Source: Akkermansia muciniphila (GTDB lineage: Bacteria > Verrucomicrobiota > Verrucomicrobiia > Verrucomicrobiales > Akkermansiaceae). Taken from it: a DNA stretch of 64,000 bases. Under the pieces are notes generated by a model. That model was given only the letters and a program-made list of their open reading frames with translations, did no database searches and had not been told where the DNA came from. The translations under genes and the position numbers were made by a program. The stretch's first letter is position 1. Each line of letters starts with the position of its first letter. Positions 10,377-19,700 of this stretch are shown here, one piece after another. The stretch covers positions 992,001-1,056,000 of the forward strand of contig NZ_CP156688.1 of assembly GCF_040616545.1 (NCBI RefSeq). Direction: 5' to 3'.

Positions 10377-10635
10377 TTTCAATCCAAAAGACCGTTTGCG
10401 CCTCCTCCGGCAGTAAAAAACACCGGAGTGCCTCCGAATGGCGGCAGCCTGGTTTCAGAACAGCGGCATTCCCTGGCAACGGCTTCTTTATGCCGTTTTT
10501 TACCGGTGACGGCTTTGCCGCCCCACCAGGGCCGTTTTCTGCCGCGGCGCCTATTTCCTGTTCACTGGAAAAGTCAGCGCCACATGCCATGGAAAAGCCG
10601 TACAGTCCTGCACTTGTCTTGCGTTTGAGGGGGAA

Positions 10636-11706
10636 ATGTTTCATATTCAGAACATGTTTGTTGACAACATCCGCATATTTGCCAGGGCAGGAAAGGGAGG
10701 AAACGGGCTCGTCAGTTTCCGCAGGGCCAAATTCGTGCCCAAGGGCGGCCCGGACGGCGGCGACGGCGGCGATGGCGGAAGCGTCATTCTGGAGGTGGAC
10801 CCGCATACGAATGACCTGCGCTCCTTTTTCTATGATCCCAAACTGATTGCCACGGATGGAGTAGGCGGCCAGGGTGCCAAAAAACATGGCAAAAACGGCA
10901 AATCCGTCATCGGGAAAGTGCCTCCCGGCACCATCATTTACCGCAGCAATGCGTCTTCCATGTCGGAGGCAACATGGCTGGAACGGGAAGGCGAAGGCAT
11001 TGAGCTGGAAAAAATTGCGGACCTGACGGAAATCGGCACCCGGTTCACGCTGTGCCAGGGGGGCATAGGCGGCAAGGGCAACTGGCATTTCCGTTCTGCG
11101 ACCAACCAGGCCCCCACGGAAGCCGAATTGGGGACGGAAGGGGAGGAAGGCGTCTTTTTCATGGAACTGCGCCGCATTGCGGACGCCGGACTGGTGGGCT
11201 ACCCCAATGCGGGCAAAAGCACTCTGCTGGGCGACATCTCGCAAGCCAAGCCCAAGGTTGCCAACTATCCCTTCACCACGCTCCAGCCCATCATCGGGGT
11301 GGTGGAATTCAACAGCTTCCGCCGCTGCATCGTGGCTGACATTCCCGGCATCATTGAGGGAGCGCATAACAACCGCGGCCTGGGACATGAATTCCTGCGC
11401 CACATCACGCGCTGCAAGGTGCTGGTCTTCGTTCTGGACATGGCCGGCAGCGAAGGCCGCGACCCCATTGAAGACCTTCAGAACCTCCGCACGGAGATCA
11501 AACTGTACAGTGAAGACCTGGCCAAACAACCCTGGTTCGTCGTCGCCAATAAAATGGACCTGGAAGGCGCAGAGGAAAACCTGAACAACTTCCGCATGCG
11601 TTTCCCGAAGGTGGACGTCATTCCCATCTCCGCCCTCAACGGGGATGGCATTTCCCAGCTCAAAAGCAAGCTTGATGAGCTTGTAGGCTATAAATTCGTC
11701 CGTTAA
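10636..11706 (+). CDS. obgE: Obg family GTPase
   Basis: Obg/CgtA is an essential GTPase that monitors 50S ribosome assembly and links it to nucleotide pools. The 356 residues show the glycine-rich OBG fold (RAGKGGNGLVSFRR, GGPDGGDGGDGG, about residues 15-50), then a GTPase domain with GYPNAGKSTLL (G1), the FTTLQP switch I, DIPGIIEGA (G3) and NKMD (G4). No extra C-terminal OCT domain is present. GAGGGGG lies directly before the ATG at 10636. An in-frame ATG at 10654 (MFVDN) is the alternative. The next gene follows after 32 bases and may be co-transcribed. Confidence 0.96.
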   Translation: MFHIQNMFVDNIRIFARAGKGGNGLVSFRRAKFVPKGGPDGGDGGDGGSVILEVDPHTNDLRSFFYDPKLIATDGVGGQGAKKHGKNGKSVIGKVPPGTIIYRSNASSMSEATWLEREGEGIELEKIADLTEIGTRFTLCQGGIGGKGNWHFRSATNQAPTEAELGTEGEEGVFFMELRRIADAGLVGYPNAGKSTLLGDISQAKPKVANYPFTTLQPIIGVVEFNSFRRCIVADIPGIIEGAHNNRGLGHEFLRHITRCKVLVFVLDMAGSEGRDPIEDLQNLRTEIKLYSEDLAKQPWFVVANKMDLEGAEENLNNFRMRFPKVDVIPISALNGDGISQLKSKLDELVGYKFVR

Positions 11707-11738
11707 AGCTAACCGCCAATCCTCTCTCCCCATCCGAC

Positions 11739-12896
11739 ATGACCGCTCCGTTTACTGAAGCAACAGACCCCAGCCAGCTTTTGTGCCGCATCGCCGGAAT
11801 TGGAGACCTCTTCGCCATTGAAGGGGAATTCGTCACTGGGAAGGAAATCCCCAGCGGCCATATCAACACCACCTACAAGGCCACCTACCGTAAAAGCGAC
11901 GGGACGGAAGACTCCTACATCCTCCAGCGTATCAACGACTACGTATTCAAGGATCCCAGGGCCGTCATGCGCAATGTGGAGAAAGTCACGCGCCACATCA
12001 ACTGGAAAGTCCTGCGCCGCCTGAAGGACTCCGCCGGGCAGACCCTCAATCTTTATCCGGCCCGCGGAGGGCGCAACTACATTGACATTCCCGGTGACGG
12101 CATCTGGCGCTGCTACAATTACCTGGCCGGCACGCACACCTATGACGTGGTGGAAAACACCCGGCAGGCTTACCAGGCCGGATTTGCGTTCGGCTCCTTC
12201 CAGGACTTGATCAGTGATATGAATCCGGAGGACATCGTGGAAACCATCCCCGGCTTCCACCATACCCGGAACCGTTTCAACCGCCTGATGGAAGTGGCGG
12301 AACAGGACCCCCGGGAACGCCTTTCCACCTGCCTTCCGGAACTGGACTTCATCAAGGCGCGGGAAGAGGATGTAGACCGCCTGCTGGACCTTCAGGCCAG
12401 CGGCGTGCTCCCCACCCGCATCACCCATAATGACACCAAGATCAACAACGTCATGCTGGATGAAGATACGGACCACGCCGTCTGCGTTATTGACCTGGAT
12501 ACGGTCATGCCCGGACTTGTCCTGTACGACTTCGGCGACATGGTCCGCACCGTCACCCCGCCCACGGAAGAAGATGAGGAAGACCTGGACAAGGTGCGCA
12601 TGCGCATGCCCATGTTCCAGTCCATCGTGGAGGGTTACCTGGCCGCCGCCCACGGCTTCCTGACGCAGGCGGAAATAGACCAGCTTGCCTTTTCCGGAAA
12701 ACTTATCACGCTGGAAATCGGCATCCGGTTCCTGACGGACTACCTGGAAGGGGACCAGTACTTCAAAGTCTCCCGTCCGGACCACAACCTCATCCGCTGC
12801 CGCACGCAGCTCAAGCTGGTGGAATGCATTGAACGGGAGCTTCCGGTCATGGAACAATACGTCCAGCGCCTGGCCAGGGGATTTGCCAGAAAATAG
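11739..12896 (+). CDS. nahK: N-acetylhexosamine 1-kinase-like phosphotransferase
   Basis: The protein belongs to the aminoglycoside-phosphotransferase fold and closely resembles NahK, which phosphorylates GlcNAc/GalNAc at the anomeric position to give HexNAc-1-phosphate. Its 385 residues show HNDTKINNVMLD (Brenner-type catalytic loop, about residues 229-240) and VIDLDTVMPGLVLYDFGD (metal-binding Asp, about 252-269), both characteristic of NahK rather than drug-resistance kinases. A SGHINTTYKATY nucleotide loop lies near residue 39. In a mucin degrader this would salvage HexNAc released by enzymes such as the GH20 at the left edge. Homologues are sometimes mislabelled mucin desulfatase. No phosphorylase or epimerase of the classical pathway is adjacent. 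Confidence 0.75.
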   Translation: MTAPFTEATDPSQLLCRIAGIGDLFAIEGEFVTGKEIPSGHINTTYKATYRKSDGTEDSYILQRINDYVFKDPRAVMRNVEKVTRHINWKVLRRLKDSAGQTLNLYPARGGRNYIDIPGDGIWRCYNYLAGTHTYDVVENTRQAYQAGFAFGSFQDLISDMNPEDIVETIPGFHHTRNRFNRLMEVAEQDPRERLSTCLPELDFIKAREEDVDRLLDLQASGVLPTRITHNDTKINNVMLDEDTDHAVCVIDLDTVMPGLVLYDFGDMVRTVTPPTEEDEEDLDKVRMRMPMFQSIVEGYLAAAHGFLTQAEIDQLAFSGKLITLEIGIRFLTDYLEGDQYFKVSRPDHNLIRCRTQLKLVECIERELPVMEQYVQRLARGFARK

Positions 12897-12931
12897 GGGG
12901 CTGAGTCCCTGTACCAATTTTTCATTCCCGG

Positions 12932-12954
12932 AGGGACGGCTGCACGCCGTCCCT
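12932..12954 (+). terminator. Hairpin terminator after nahK
   Basis: AGGGACGGC (12932-12940) pairs with GCCGTCCCT (12946-12954) over a five-base loop, 36 bases after the stop codon. The following TATTATTTAT is only moderately T-rich. Confidence 0.6.
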
Positions 12955-13029
12955 TATTATTTATCTATTGTTTGAACACTGCGGCGATTTCCATAATCCA
13001 AGAAACATTCCACGCAATCGCCACAAACC

Positions 13030-14055
13030 ATGTTTGAAGTACCGGATATTCAACTCAATCAATATGGCAAGCCGGCAAGGATCATGTATCTGGCCCCCTA
13101 TGCCCCCGACGCTCCCGATTTCTCCAAAAAGCCCTATACCGGCAACGGAGGCTATCCCCAGTATCACTACAATATTTACAAGGCCATCCAGGACATCGGC
13201 TACGACGTCGTCCCCACCTCCAAACCCTATTCCGTGCAATTTGCCAAAGGAAACGTGGACTACGTGTTCTCCCTGATGAACAGGTTCGCCATGTCCAAGC
13301 CTGAAATATTCATCTCCTCTTATTGCGAATTCATCCAGGTTCCCTATCTGGGAGCTCCGCCCAACATCCGCGCCATTGCGGAGGACAAGTTCCTGACCAA
13401 AATGGTGTTCCGCTCCCTGGGCTTGAACATTCCGGAAGGCATGGGGCTGTCCAGGGAAAAAGGCATTCCGGACAAGGCGCCCTTCCCCGGCCCCTACTTC
13501 GTCAAAAAACGGTTTGGGGCCGCTTCCGGCGGCATCCGGGAAGACAGCATCTGCGGCTCCTGGGAAGCAGTCGCCGCATGTGCCGAACGCCTCATGAAGG
13601 AAGGACACGAAGTGCTCGTGGAACAATACTGCGAAGGCATTGACGTGACGGTCCCCGTTCTAGGCGGAGAAAAGCCCATTATCCTGGGATACGTGCAGCC
13701 GAAATCCGACAAACCGGGCAGCATCATCACGGAAGACCTGAAACTGCATGACCACCTGGGCTACCAGATAGTCTCCGTGCACGACCTGGAACAGGACATC
13801 GCCAGAGACGTCCAGAAAGTCTGGGACGCCCTGGGCCCCATGGACTACTTCCGAATCGACTACCGCATTGACTTTGAAAAAGGTGAACGGCGCATCCTGG
13901 AAATGAACATCTGTTGCCACCTGGGCAAAAGCGGTTCCATCTGCCTGGCTGCCGCGGAACACGGCTACTCCCAGGCGGATCTGCTCAAATACATCCTCGC
14001 CTACAGCATGAACAGGCAGAAAAACCTCTGCCAATATGGCACGTGGCTTATCTGA
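13030..14055 (+). CDS. ATP-grasp ligase, D-Ala-D-Ala ligase-like
   Basis: The 341-residue protein has an ATP-grasp layout similar to Ddl: an N-terminal domain with a PYLGAPPNIRAIAEDKFLTK segment, the central FVKKRFGAASGGI loop (residues about 157-169), VEQYCEGIDVTVPVLGG, and a metal-binding EMNICCHLGKSG region (about 295-306) where Ddl has EVNxxPG. The altered metal/substrate loop and the N-terminal region suggest a substrate other than D-alanine; a carboxylate-amine ligation is the family reaction. No signal peptide is seen. A promoter-like TTGAAC (12974) and TAATCC (12996) lie upstream. It stands alone and converges with the glycosyltransferase at 14104. The true substrate cannot be told from sequence. 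Confidence 0.8.
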   Translation: MFEVPDIQLNQYGKPARIMYLAPYAPDAPDFSKKPYTGNGGYPQYHYNIYKAIQDIGYDVVPTSKPYSVQFAKGNVDYVFSLMNRFAMSKPEIFISSYCEFIQVPYLGAPPNIRAIAEDKFLTKMVFRSLGLNIPEGMGLSREKGIPDKAPFPGPYFVKKRFGAASGGIREDSICGSWEAVAACAERLMKEGHEVLVEQYCEGIDVTVPVLGGEKPIILGYVQPKSDKPGSIITEDLKLHDHLGYQIVSVHDLEQDIARDVQKVWDALGPMDYFRIDYRIDFEKGERRILEMNICCHLGKSGSICLAAAEHGYSQADLLKYILAYSMNRQKNLCQYGTWLI

Positions 14056-14103
14056 CCGTATACGGCAACAGAACACATGCCAATCATGGCGGGGGGAAGG
14101 ATG

Positions 14104-15141
14104 CTAATCCGGTATCCGGCTGATTGCTTCAAACACCTCCCGCCAGCTTTCCCTGGACGCCTCCAGCCCTCCCAGGGCCATGCCGCGTTCCCGGGCGGCG
14201 GAGGCCATGTCCTCCCGGTAATGCGGCTCCCAGGCCATCTTGGTGGCGTACGTGATGAAATCCCCGGGGCTCTCGCACAACCATCCGGTTTTCCCGTGTT
14301 CCACCATCTGTTCCCAGCCTCCGCGCTTGTCCACAATCAGCACGCTTCCGCTTGCCATCGCTTCAAAACCTACGCGCGGCCAATTCTCCGTCGTATCCGT
14401 GGGTTGCAACACAATGTGGCACCTTTGGTAAAACTCCTGCTGGGACAATGATTTTTGGTCATGGAACGTCTCCACCCAGCCGGGAGGCTTGCCGGTCTTT
14501 GCCTCACTCCGGTGGTCAAACCCGAGAAAAGTTCCGCTCTTCCGGACGGGAGAAGCGAAATTCTCGTAAATGTGCCATGTATCCTTGCTGAATTTATCCT
14601 CATCCTGCCGGGAAATATGTCCCGCGCCGAACCAGTCCGCGGATCGCTGGGCAATGAAGGGAAAATCAGTCGTATCAAAATACGGCTTGAACGTCATGAA
14701 GCGGATGGACGGATCAGCATTCAAGGCTCTCAGGCGCGGCATCATGTTCTTCCTCACCCGGTCATTCTGGTAAAGAAACAGGGAAATATCTCCCCTCTTC
14801 ATAGCTTCCTTTTCCCGTCCGAAAAGCCAGGTCATGCAATTGACGAAGACCGTCTTTCTCGTCCGTTTCCGTATCTCCGGCAGCGCAGCCAGGAACTCTT
14901 CATTGCAAAAACTGATGACGGGCGCGCCTTCCGGAATAGCTGACCAGTCATACCCCTCATGCACTGTGACGCCCCGCTCAACCATTTCCGGATAAAGCTC
15001 GGCACGGTGAATGTTTTTCTGCGTGGGGACAAGATGTATATCCACATCCATATGCCCCCAAACCTTAATCTGGTGGTAAAGCTCGGCTCCCGCCCCTCCA
15101 TAGAGGGACGGAAAACCAGCCACATAGAGGATATCAAGCAT
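14104..15141 (-). CDS. Glycosyltransferase, GT-B type (family 4-like)
   Basis: The 345 residues show a glycine-rich N-terminal loop (FPSLYGGAGAELYHQ, residues 10-24) and a C-terminal GT-B donor-binding region with HIVLQPTDTTENWPRVGFEAMASGSVLIVDKRGGWEQMVEHGKTGWL, typical of glycosyl transferases group 1 in its E-x7-E arrangement. It is cytoplasmic and presumably builds a surface glycan, but donor and acceptor are unknown. The ATG at 15141 begins MLDILYVAG. Upstream on the same strand lie an AT-rich exported protein and then a 185-base remnant of a second copy of this gene's 5' end. The AT content changes sharply just past its start. Confidence 0.85.
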   Translation of the reverse strand: MLDILYVAGFPSLYGGAGAELYHQIKVWGHMDVDIHLVPTQKNIHRAELYPEMVERGVTVHEGYDWSAIPEGAPVISFCNEEFLAALPEIRKRTRKTVFVNCMTWLFGREKEAMKRGDISLFLYQNDRVRKNMMPRLRALNADPSIRFMTFKPYFDTTDFPFIAQRSADWFGAGHISRQDEDKFSKDTWHIYENFASPVRKSGTFLGFDHRSEAKTGKPPGWVETFHDQKSLSQQEFYQRCHIVLQPTDTTENWPRVGFEAMASGSVLIVDKRGGWEQMVEHGKTGWLCESPGDFITYATKMAWEPHYREDMASAARERGMALGGLEASRESWREVFEAISRIPD

Positions 15142-15230
15142 TGTGGACAGAAAATATAATGATTCGCATGATGAATTCCATTCAAAATGTTAATTTAAAC
15201 GACAACACCTTGTCACAATAAACAAATCTA

Positions 15231-15852
15231 TTATTTGTTAATTAATTTCAAAGACTCCGCATCGAGAAAGTCTGCTAAATCAACATAAGACTGTTTGATT
15301 ACTTTTTCCATAATTGCAGGATCATTCATATTCACTCTTTCGAGGCTATATTTTGAAAAATTCTTTTTGATAAAAGGATACATTAAATCGCTTCCTGTTT
15401 TTCCCGTCGCCTCGAAAATTATATTATCCCATTCCATGCCATATTGAGACAAATACTCATTTAAATTATTTTCTTTTTTCGTTAAATTCTTTTAGATTCT
15501 TATCTGAATTATTCTTCAAAAGAAGAGAATTGATTAAAAAACATTCGTAAAAATATTTTTTGATTGCCTCGGGTGCGTCAGAAAAATTCTTATCTTTATA
15601 AAATTTAATATTTTGCTTTATTATAAATTTATGATTGCAATCATCAAGTATTATGGATGGATATTCAGATTTTCCAACAGCGCGCAACAGGAATGCAGCA
15701 GCTTGAAAAGCAATTCTTTCAATTGCCAATTTTTCTTTACACAAAAATGCATTGTCTGTATTTATTTTTGCTGTTGGGATCTCAACATGTTCAGCGTATG
15801 AATCAACAGGAAATAGAAGAAGACATAAAATTATTAAAGCATTCTTGATCAT
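15231..15852 (-). pseudogene. AT-rich exported protein split by a frameshift
   Basis: Two same-strand frames, 15852-15466 and 15452-15231, read as one protein of about 207 residues if one A is skipped in the run near 15475-15485. The first frame has a clear signal peptide (MIKNALIILCLLLFPVDSYAEH). Past the shift, the second frame extends upstream without a stop as NNLNEYLSQYGMEWDNIIFEATG, which reads naturally. Either the gene is broken, or slippage at the A-run restores it, or the sequence has an error. No family is recognised. Base composition is far more AT-rich than the flanking glycosyltransferase and matches the immunity gene and Rhs tip, suggesting transfer with that island. Confidence 0.6.
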
Positions 15853-15989
15853 AAGTGTATTTATCATATGTATATTGAAACTGTTTTTTACATGACCAAT
15901 ACTCTCCATAGATAAAACCTAATGTTGATAAGAAGAATTTTGATTGACCTTTGTTTTCAGCGACAGAAGAAGCTCCTATAGAAGAATTT

Positions 15990-16174
15990 GCTTCGCCCCC
16001 CCGTAATACTCTGCTCAAACACTTCCAGATGAAGCCCGGCCCGGTGAACGTTTTCTTGCGTGGGTATAAGATGCATATCCGCATCCATGTGTCCCTAACC
16101 TTAACCTGGTGGTAAAGCTCGGCTCCCGCTCCACCATAGAGGGACGGAAAGCCGATGATGTAGAAAGATCCCAT
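15990..16174 (-). pseudogene. 5' remnant of a duplicated glycosyltransferase gene
   Basis: Reading leftward from the ATG at 16174, the first 26 codons (GFPSLYGGAGAELYHQVKV) nearly repeat the start of the intact glycosyltransferase at 15141. DNA similarity continues to about 15990, while a one-base deletion near 16096 throws the frame off. The matching part of the intact gene is about 14960-15141. After 15990 the sequence is unrelated. It is a truncated paralogous copy, and forms a direct repeat flanking the AT-rich exported gene. Confidence 0.8.
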
Positions 16175-16227
16175 AGTTAGTTATTCCCTTGTAGAGGACA
16201 TTTCCCTAAGAATTAACATATGAATTG

Positions 16228-16764
16228 TTACTTATTCCTTATTGCCATGTCTAATATTTTTAAGGCATTATCACATCCATCAGTAAAATAATTATCCTTA
16301 TTTTGAAATAATATCCATTTCCTCACGATGCTGAGTTGATCTTTTGTATAGGAATGATATATATAATCTACTTCTTTTTGTACGTAGTCCCGTATTCTTT
16401 CTGAAAAACAAATTACAATAAGTTTATTCATCATCCATTCCTCAGTGTCTGTCATATAATTATCTGCTCCTGATATTTCCTCCATATAGGAATTCCTGAT
16501 AATAGAAGGGAAAAAATATGAAAGAGCGCCGATTGATGAAAAATTCACAAATTCCGCATTATAATACCATTGGATGGCAGGAACATCAATCCAACGTTTG
16601 TTTAAAAATGGCTTGGCACATTCTGTTGCTTCATCATCAGGATAGTCCGGATTTTCAATAAGCTTCCAAATATTATCTGTCGGAAAAAAAGAATTTTCTA
16701 GAGGAAATTCTTTTTCCACTTCCTGAATCATGTCATTTAGGTTTTTATGAGTATAATAATCCAT
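16228..16764 (-). CDS. Putative immunity protein to the Rhs tip
   Basis: This 178-residue cytoplasmic-type protein has no signal peptide and no family I can name; an ALSYFFPSIIRNSYMEE segment and a C-terminal ICFSERIRDYVQKE-type helix are its most distinctive stretches. It lies directly downstream of the Rhs gene on the same strand, is equally AT-rich, and starts 2 bases after the Rhs stop (ATG at 16764); an ATG at 16788 would overlap the toxin gene by 22 bases. In polymorphic toxin systems that position is where the cognate immunity gene is found, so the role is inferred from context alone. It is acidic, which would suit neutralising the basic Rhs tip. Confidence 0.65.
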   Translation of the reverse strand: MDYYTHKNLNDMIQEVEKEFPLENSFFPTDNIWKLIENPDYPDDEATECAKPFLNKRWIDVPAIQWYYNAEFVNFSSIGALSYFFPSIIRNSYMEEISGADNYMTDTEEWMMNKLIVICFSERIRDYVQKEVDYIYHSYTKDQLSIVRKWILFQNKDNYFTDGCDNALKILDMAIRNK

Positions 16765-16766
16765 TT

Positions 16767-19700
16767 TTATGGTAATTTCTTTCTGCATTCATCATATAGA
16801 TTCCAACATCTCCTGGCACCATTTCCTATTCCTTCAGATTGCTCTATATGTCCAGCATCCCCACCATCAAAGCAATTTGAATCGTATGCTTTTCTTGCTT
16901 TCTCGGCATTTTCTAATTTTTGAGCTCGGTTCTTAAAATCCTCACAATCAGAAACTTTTGGATGCTCTGGGATACACAATTCTTTGCATGATTGACCGCG
17001 GGATGCTTTTTTTGCTTCACGTTTTATCCGTCTTAATTCTTCACAGTCTATTTTAGGCTTTGTATCAGAAACAGGAATTGCAACTGGTTCAACCTTTGGC
17101 GTAATTTCTTCAGATATTTTTTTTACTACTTTTCGAATAGTCCCTGGTTCAACAACTTCTGTAATGGCTGCCCCAACAACAACAATAGCAGCAATAGCTA
17201 ATCCTATGGGATTAACCAAAGCAATTGCAAAGCCAAATTGTCCACGGACATCTATTAGGCTACAAGGCATATTGGACACATATGTGTAAGAATTATCCTG
17301 CGCTCTTTCTACAATAGGATCTCGATTAATCCATCTGCCATCCAAATCATTGTAATACCTGTAATTATAATATACCAGCCCCAATTCGTCATCAGAGTAT
17401 TCAGAAGAAGACCTAAACGGATTGTCCTCTGCCATATTGCCTTCCATCCTGAGGACATTGCCGTATGGACCGTATTCGTACAGAGCCCGGCGCTCTCCCT
17501 GGGTATCGAATAGGCCTGTGGTATTTTTCAGCAGGTCATGCGTATAAAAAAGGTTTTCCACATAGGTTCCCGTTTCGTCGAATGTAGTCATTGCAAGGAT
17601 TCGTGTTGCTGTGGACTCCATCGGATCCCATAGATAGGTTTTCCGAAGAACAGGTTGTACCGTTTCCGTCGCATTGACTGCATCCAGTTCCGCAAGTTGG
17701 AGAAAACCACGGTAAATAAACCGTTTCCGGGACACTAGTACTTCTCCTTCATAGACTGCTTTTTCCACTCTCCTGTTCAGATAGTCGTAACGGCATTCCA
17801 CCCGCTTGGCGTCTTGCGTGAATCTGACCGCCTGATTCAGGGCGTTATACTTTACCTCCCACTCGCCTGTAGAGGTTTTTACCTTAATCTGGTTGCCGTC
17901 TTCGTCGTACTCCCGTATCGAAGGCCTTTCTTCTCCACCGGTAATGGAAGTGTACTGGTTGAGGCTATTTGTTTCATAAACGATTTCAACTTCTTCCGTA
18001 CCTCCCCGGGAAGGCGCACGATCACCGGAAACGTACTGGTTGAGATTATTCGATACATAAACGGTGGAAGGCGCTTCCGCTCCTTCCTGGGAGGTTAACC
18101 GATTGCCGATATTGTCATAGGAGTAGCTGTACGTTCCACCCCGGCTCATCGCGTCCGCTGCCAGCTCTCCCCGGTCATTATACGTGTACACATGAATGAG
18201 ATCGGGATTGGGAGTATTGAAGTAATCCTTCTTTTCCAGGGGGCGCCCCAGCGCATCGTAAGTATAGTCGACTTTAGCCACATAGTCGGAGCTCCCGGGA
18301 CGCTGGTAGGCTATTTTAGTCAGCAAGTCACGCTTTTCCTCCCGGGTATACCATCTCTTGAGGGCGTTGGGATAGGTAAGCGTTTCCAAAAGTCCATGAA
18401 CTGCATGATAGCCGTAGGTAAACCGTTCGCCTGCATGCCTGAGAGAAACGGTGCCAAGGCGTTTATACATATCATAATTCCAAATGGTCTGAAAAACGAC
18501 ATCGTCTTTGTATTGCAAACCATAGCCCGAAAGCCGTCCCAGACTGTCAATTTGGTAGTCAAGCCGGCTGGCCACCAGACCTGCCGTATTTTCCCGTACC
18601 GCTTCATTATATTGGTTATAGGAAATCGTGCGCGTACCGGAATCATCCGTTACCTGCGTAAGGAGATTGAGATGGTTATACGTGTAACCTATGGCCGGCG
18701 TGGCATCATTGTGGGTGACAGAGAGTAGATTCCCCGTCAACTCATCATAGCCGTAAGTCGTCATAAGATGAGTTCCCTGTTCATCAACCGTCCGGGCTTG
18801 TGATTTGGCCACCAGCCTGTTCCACCCATCATAGGAATAGGTTTCTCCATGCCCGTCAGCATAGGTTTTTGCCGTCATGAGGCCGGAACCTTCATCATAG
18901 CTCCACACGGTGGTATCGCCATCCGTCCGTTCACTCGGGTCACCCGCTATGGTTTCTTCCGGAGCCCGGAAAGTTTTGAGTTCAATCAGCCTGTCCGCAT
19001 CGTCGTAAGCAAAAACAGAGGGCTGCGCTGCCGTACCATATTCAGCAGTCTTGCGTCCGCGCAAATCGTAAGCATAGCAAGCCGTTTTCCCCAGTGCGTC
19101 CGTGATGCAGGAGGGCAATGCCGTCGCCGGATCATAGGCAGTCGTAACCGTATTGCCGGCAGCGTCTGTTCTCCCGGTTTCGCGTCCGGCAAGATCAAAC
19201 ATGATCGTGGTTTCATTGCCGCGCGTGTCCGTCAGGATTTCCTTTTTCCCCGTGGCCGTGTAGGAACGCGCCGCGGTCGTAGTCATGTTTGCGAAATCCT
19301 TTTTGGAGACCTCATACCCGTCAATGACAAGCACTTCCGCAATGACTACGGAATCAGGAACCTGTTTCCTGATTGTACGTTTGCCGGGAGCCGTATATTC
19401 CATCCATTCCGGAATCTCATTGCCTCTCGTATCCGAAGAGATGATCTTTTCAGCAACGACTGGGGACAGGAAAGAGACCAGCGTAGACGTGCTTTTCGAG
19501 TAAGGCAGCCCGTAACTATTGTAGTTAATTACGGTCTTCACACGGTATATGCCGTCTTCCCTCCGTTCACAGGCATAGGAGTATTCTGTTACACGGGAGT
19601 TAGCCGGGGCAGGTTCTTCCGCCAACTTCCATGTCTCTTTCACTACGTTGCCGAAGGAGTCATAGTCGTAAAGCATCGGGGCCATGCCGTCCGTCCCTTT

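Noticed and set aside
10240-11733. 497-residue open frame opposite obgE
   Set aside because: Antisense of a conserved essential gene, no domain, crosses the intergenic gap.
16020-16174. Functional second glycosyltransferase
   Set aside because: Frameshifted after about 26 codons and truncated at ~185 bases, so only a remnant.
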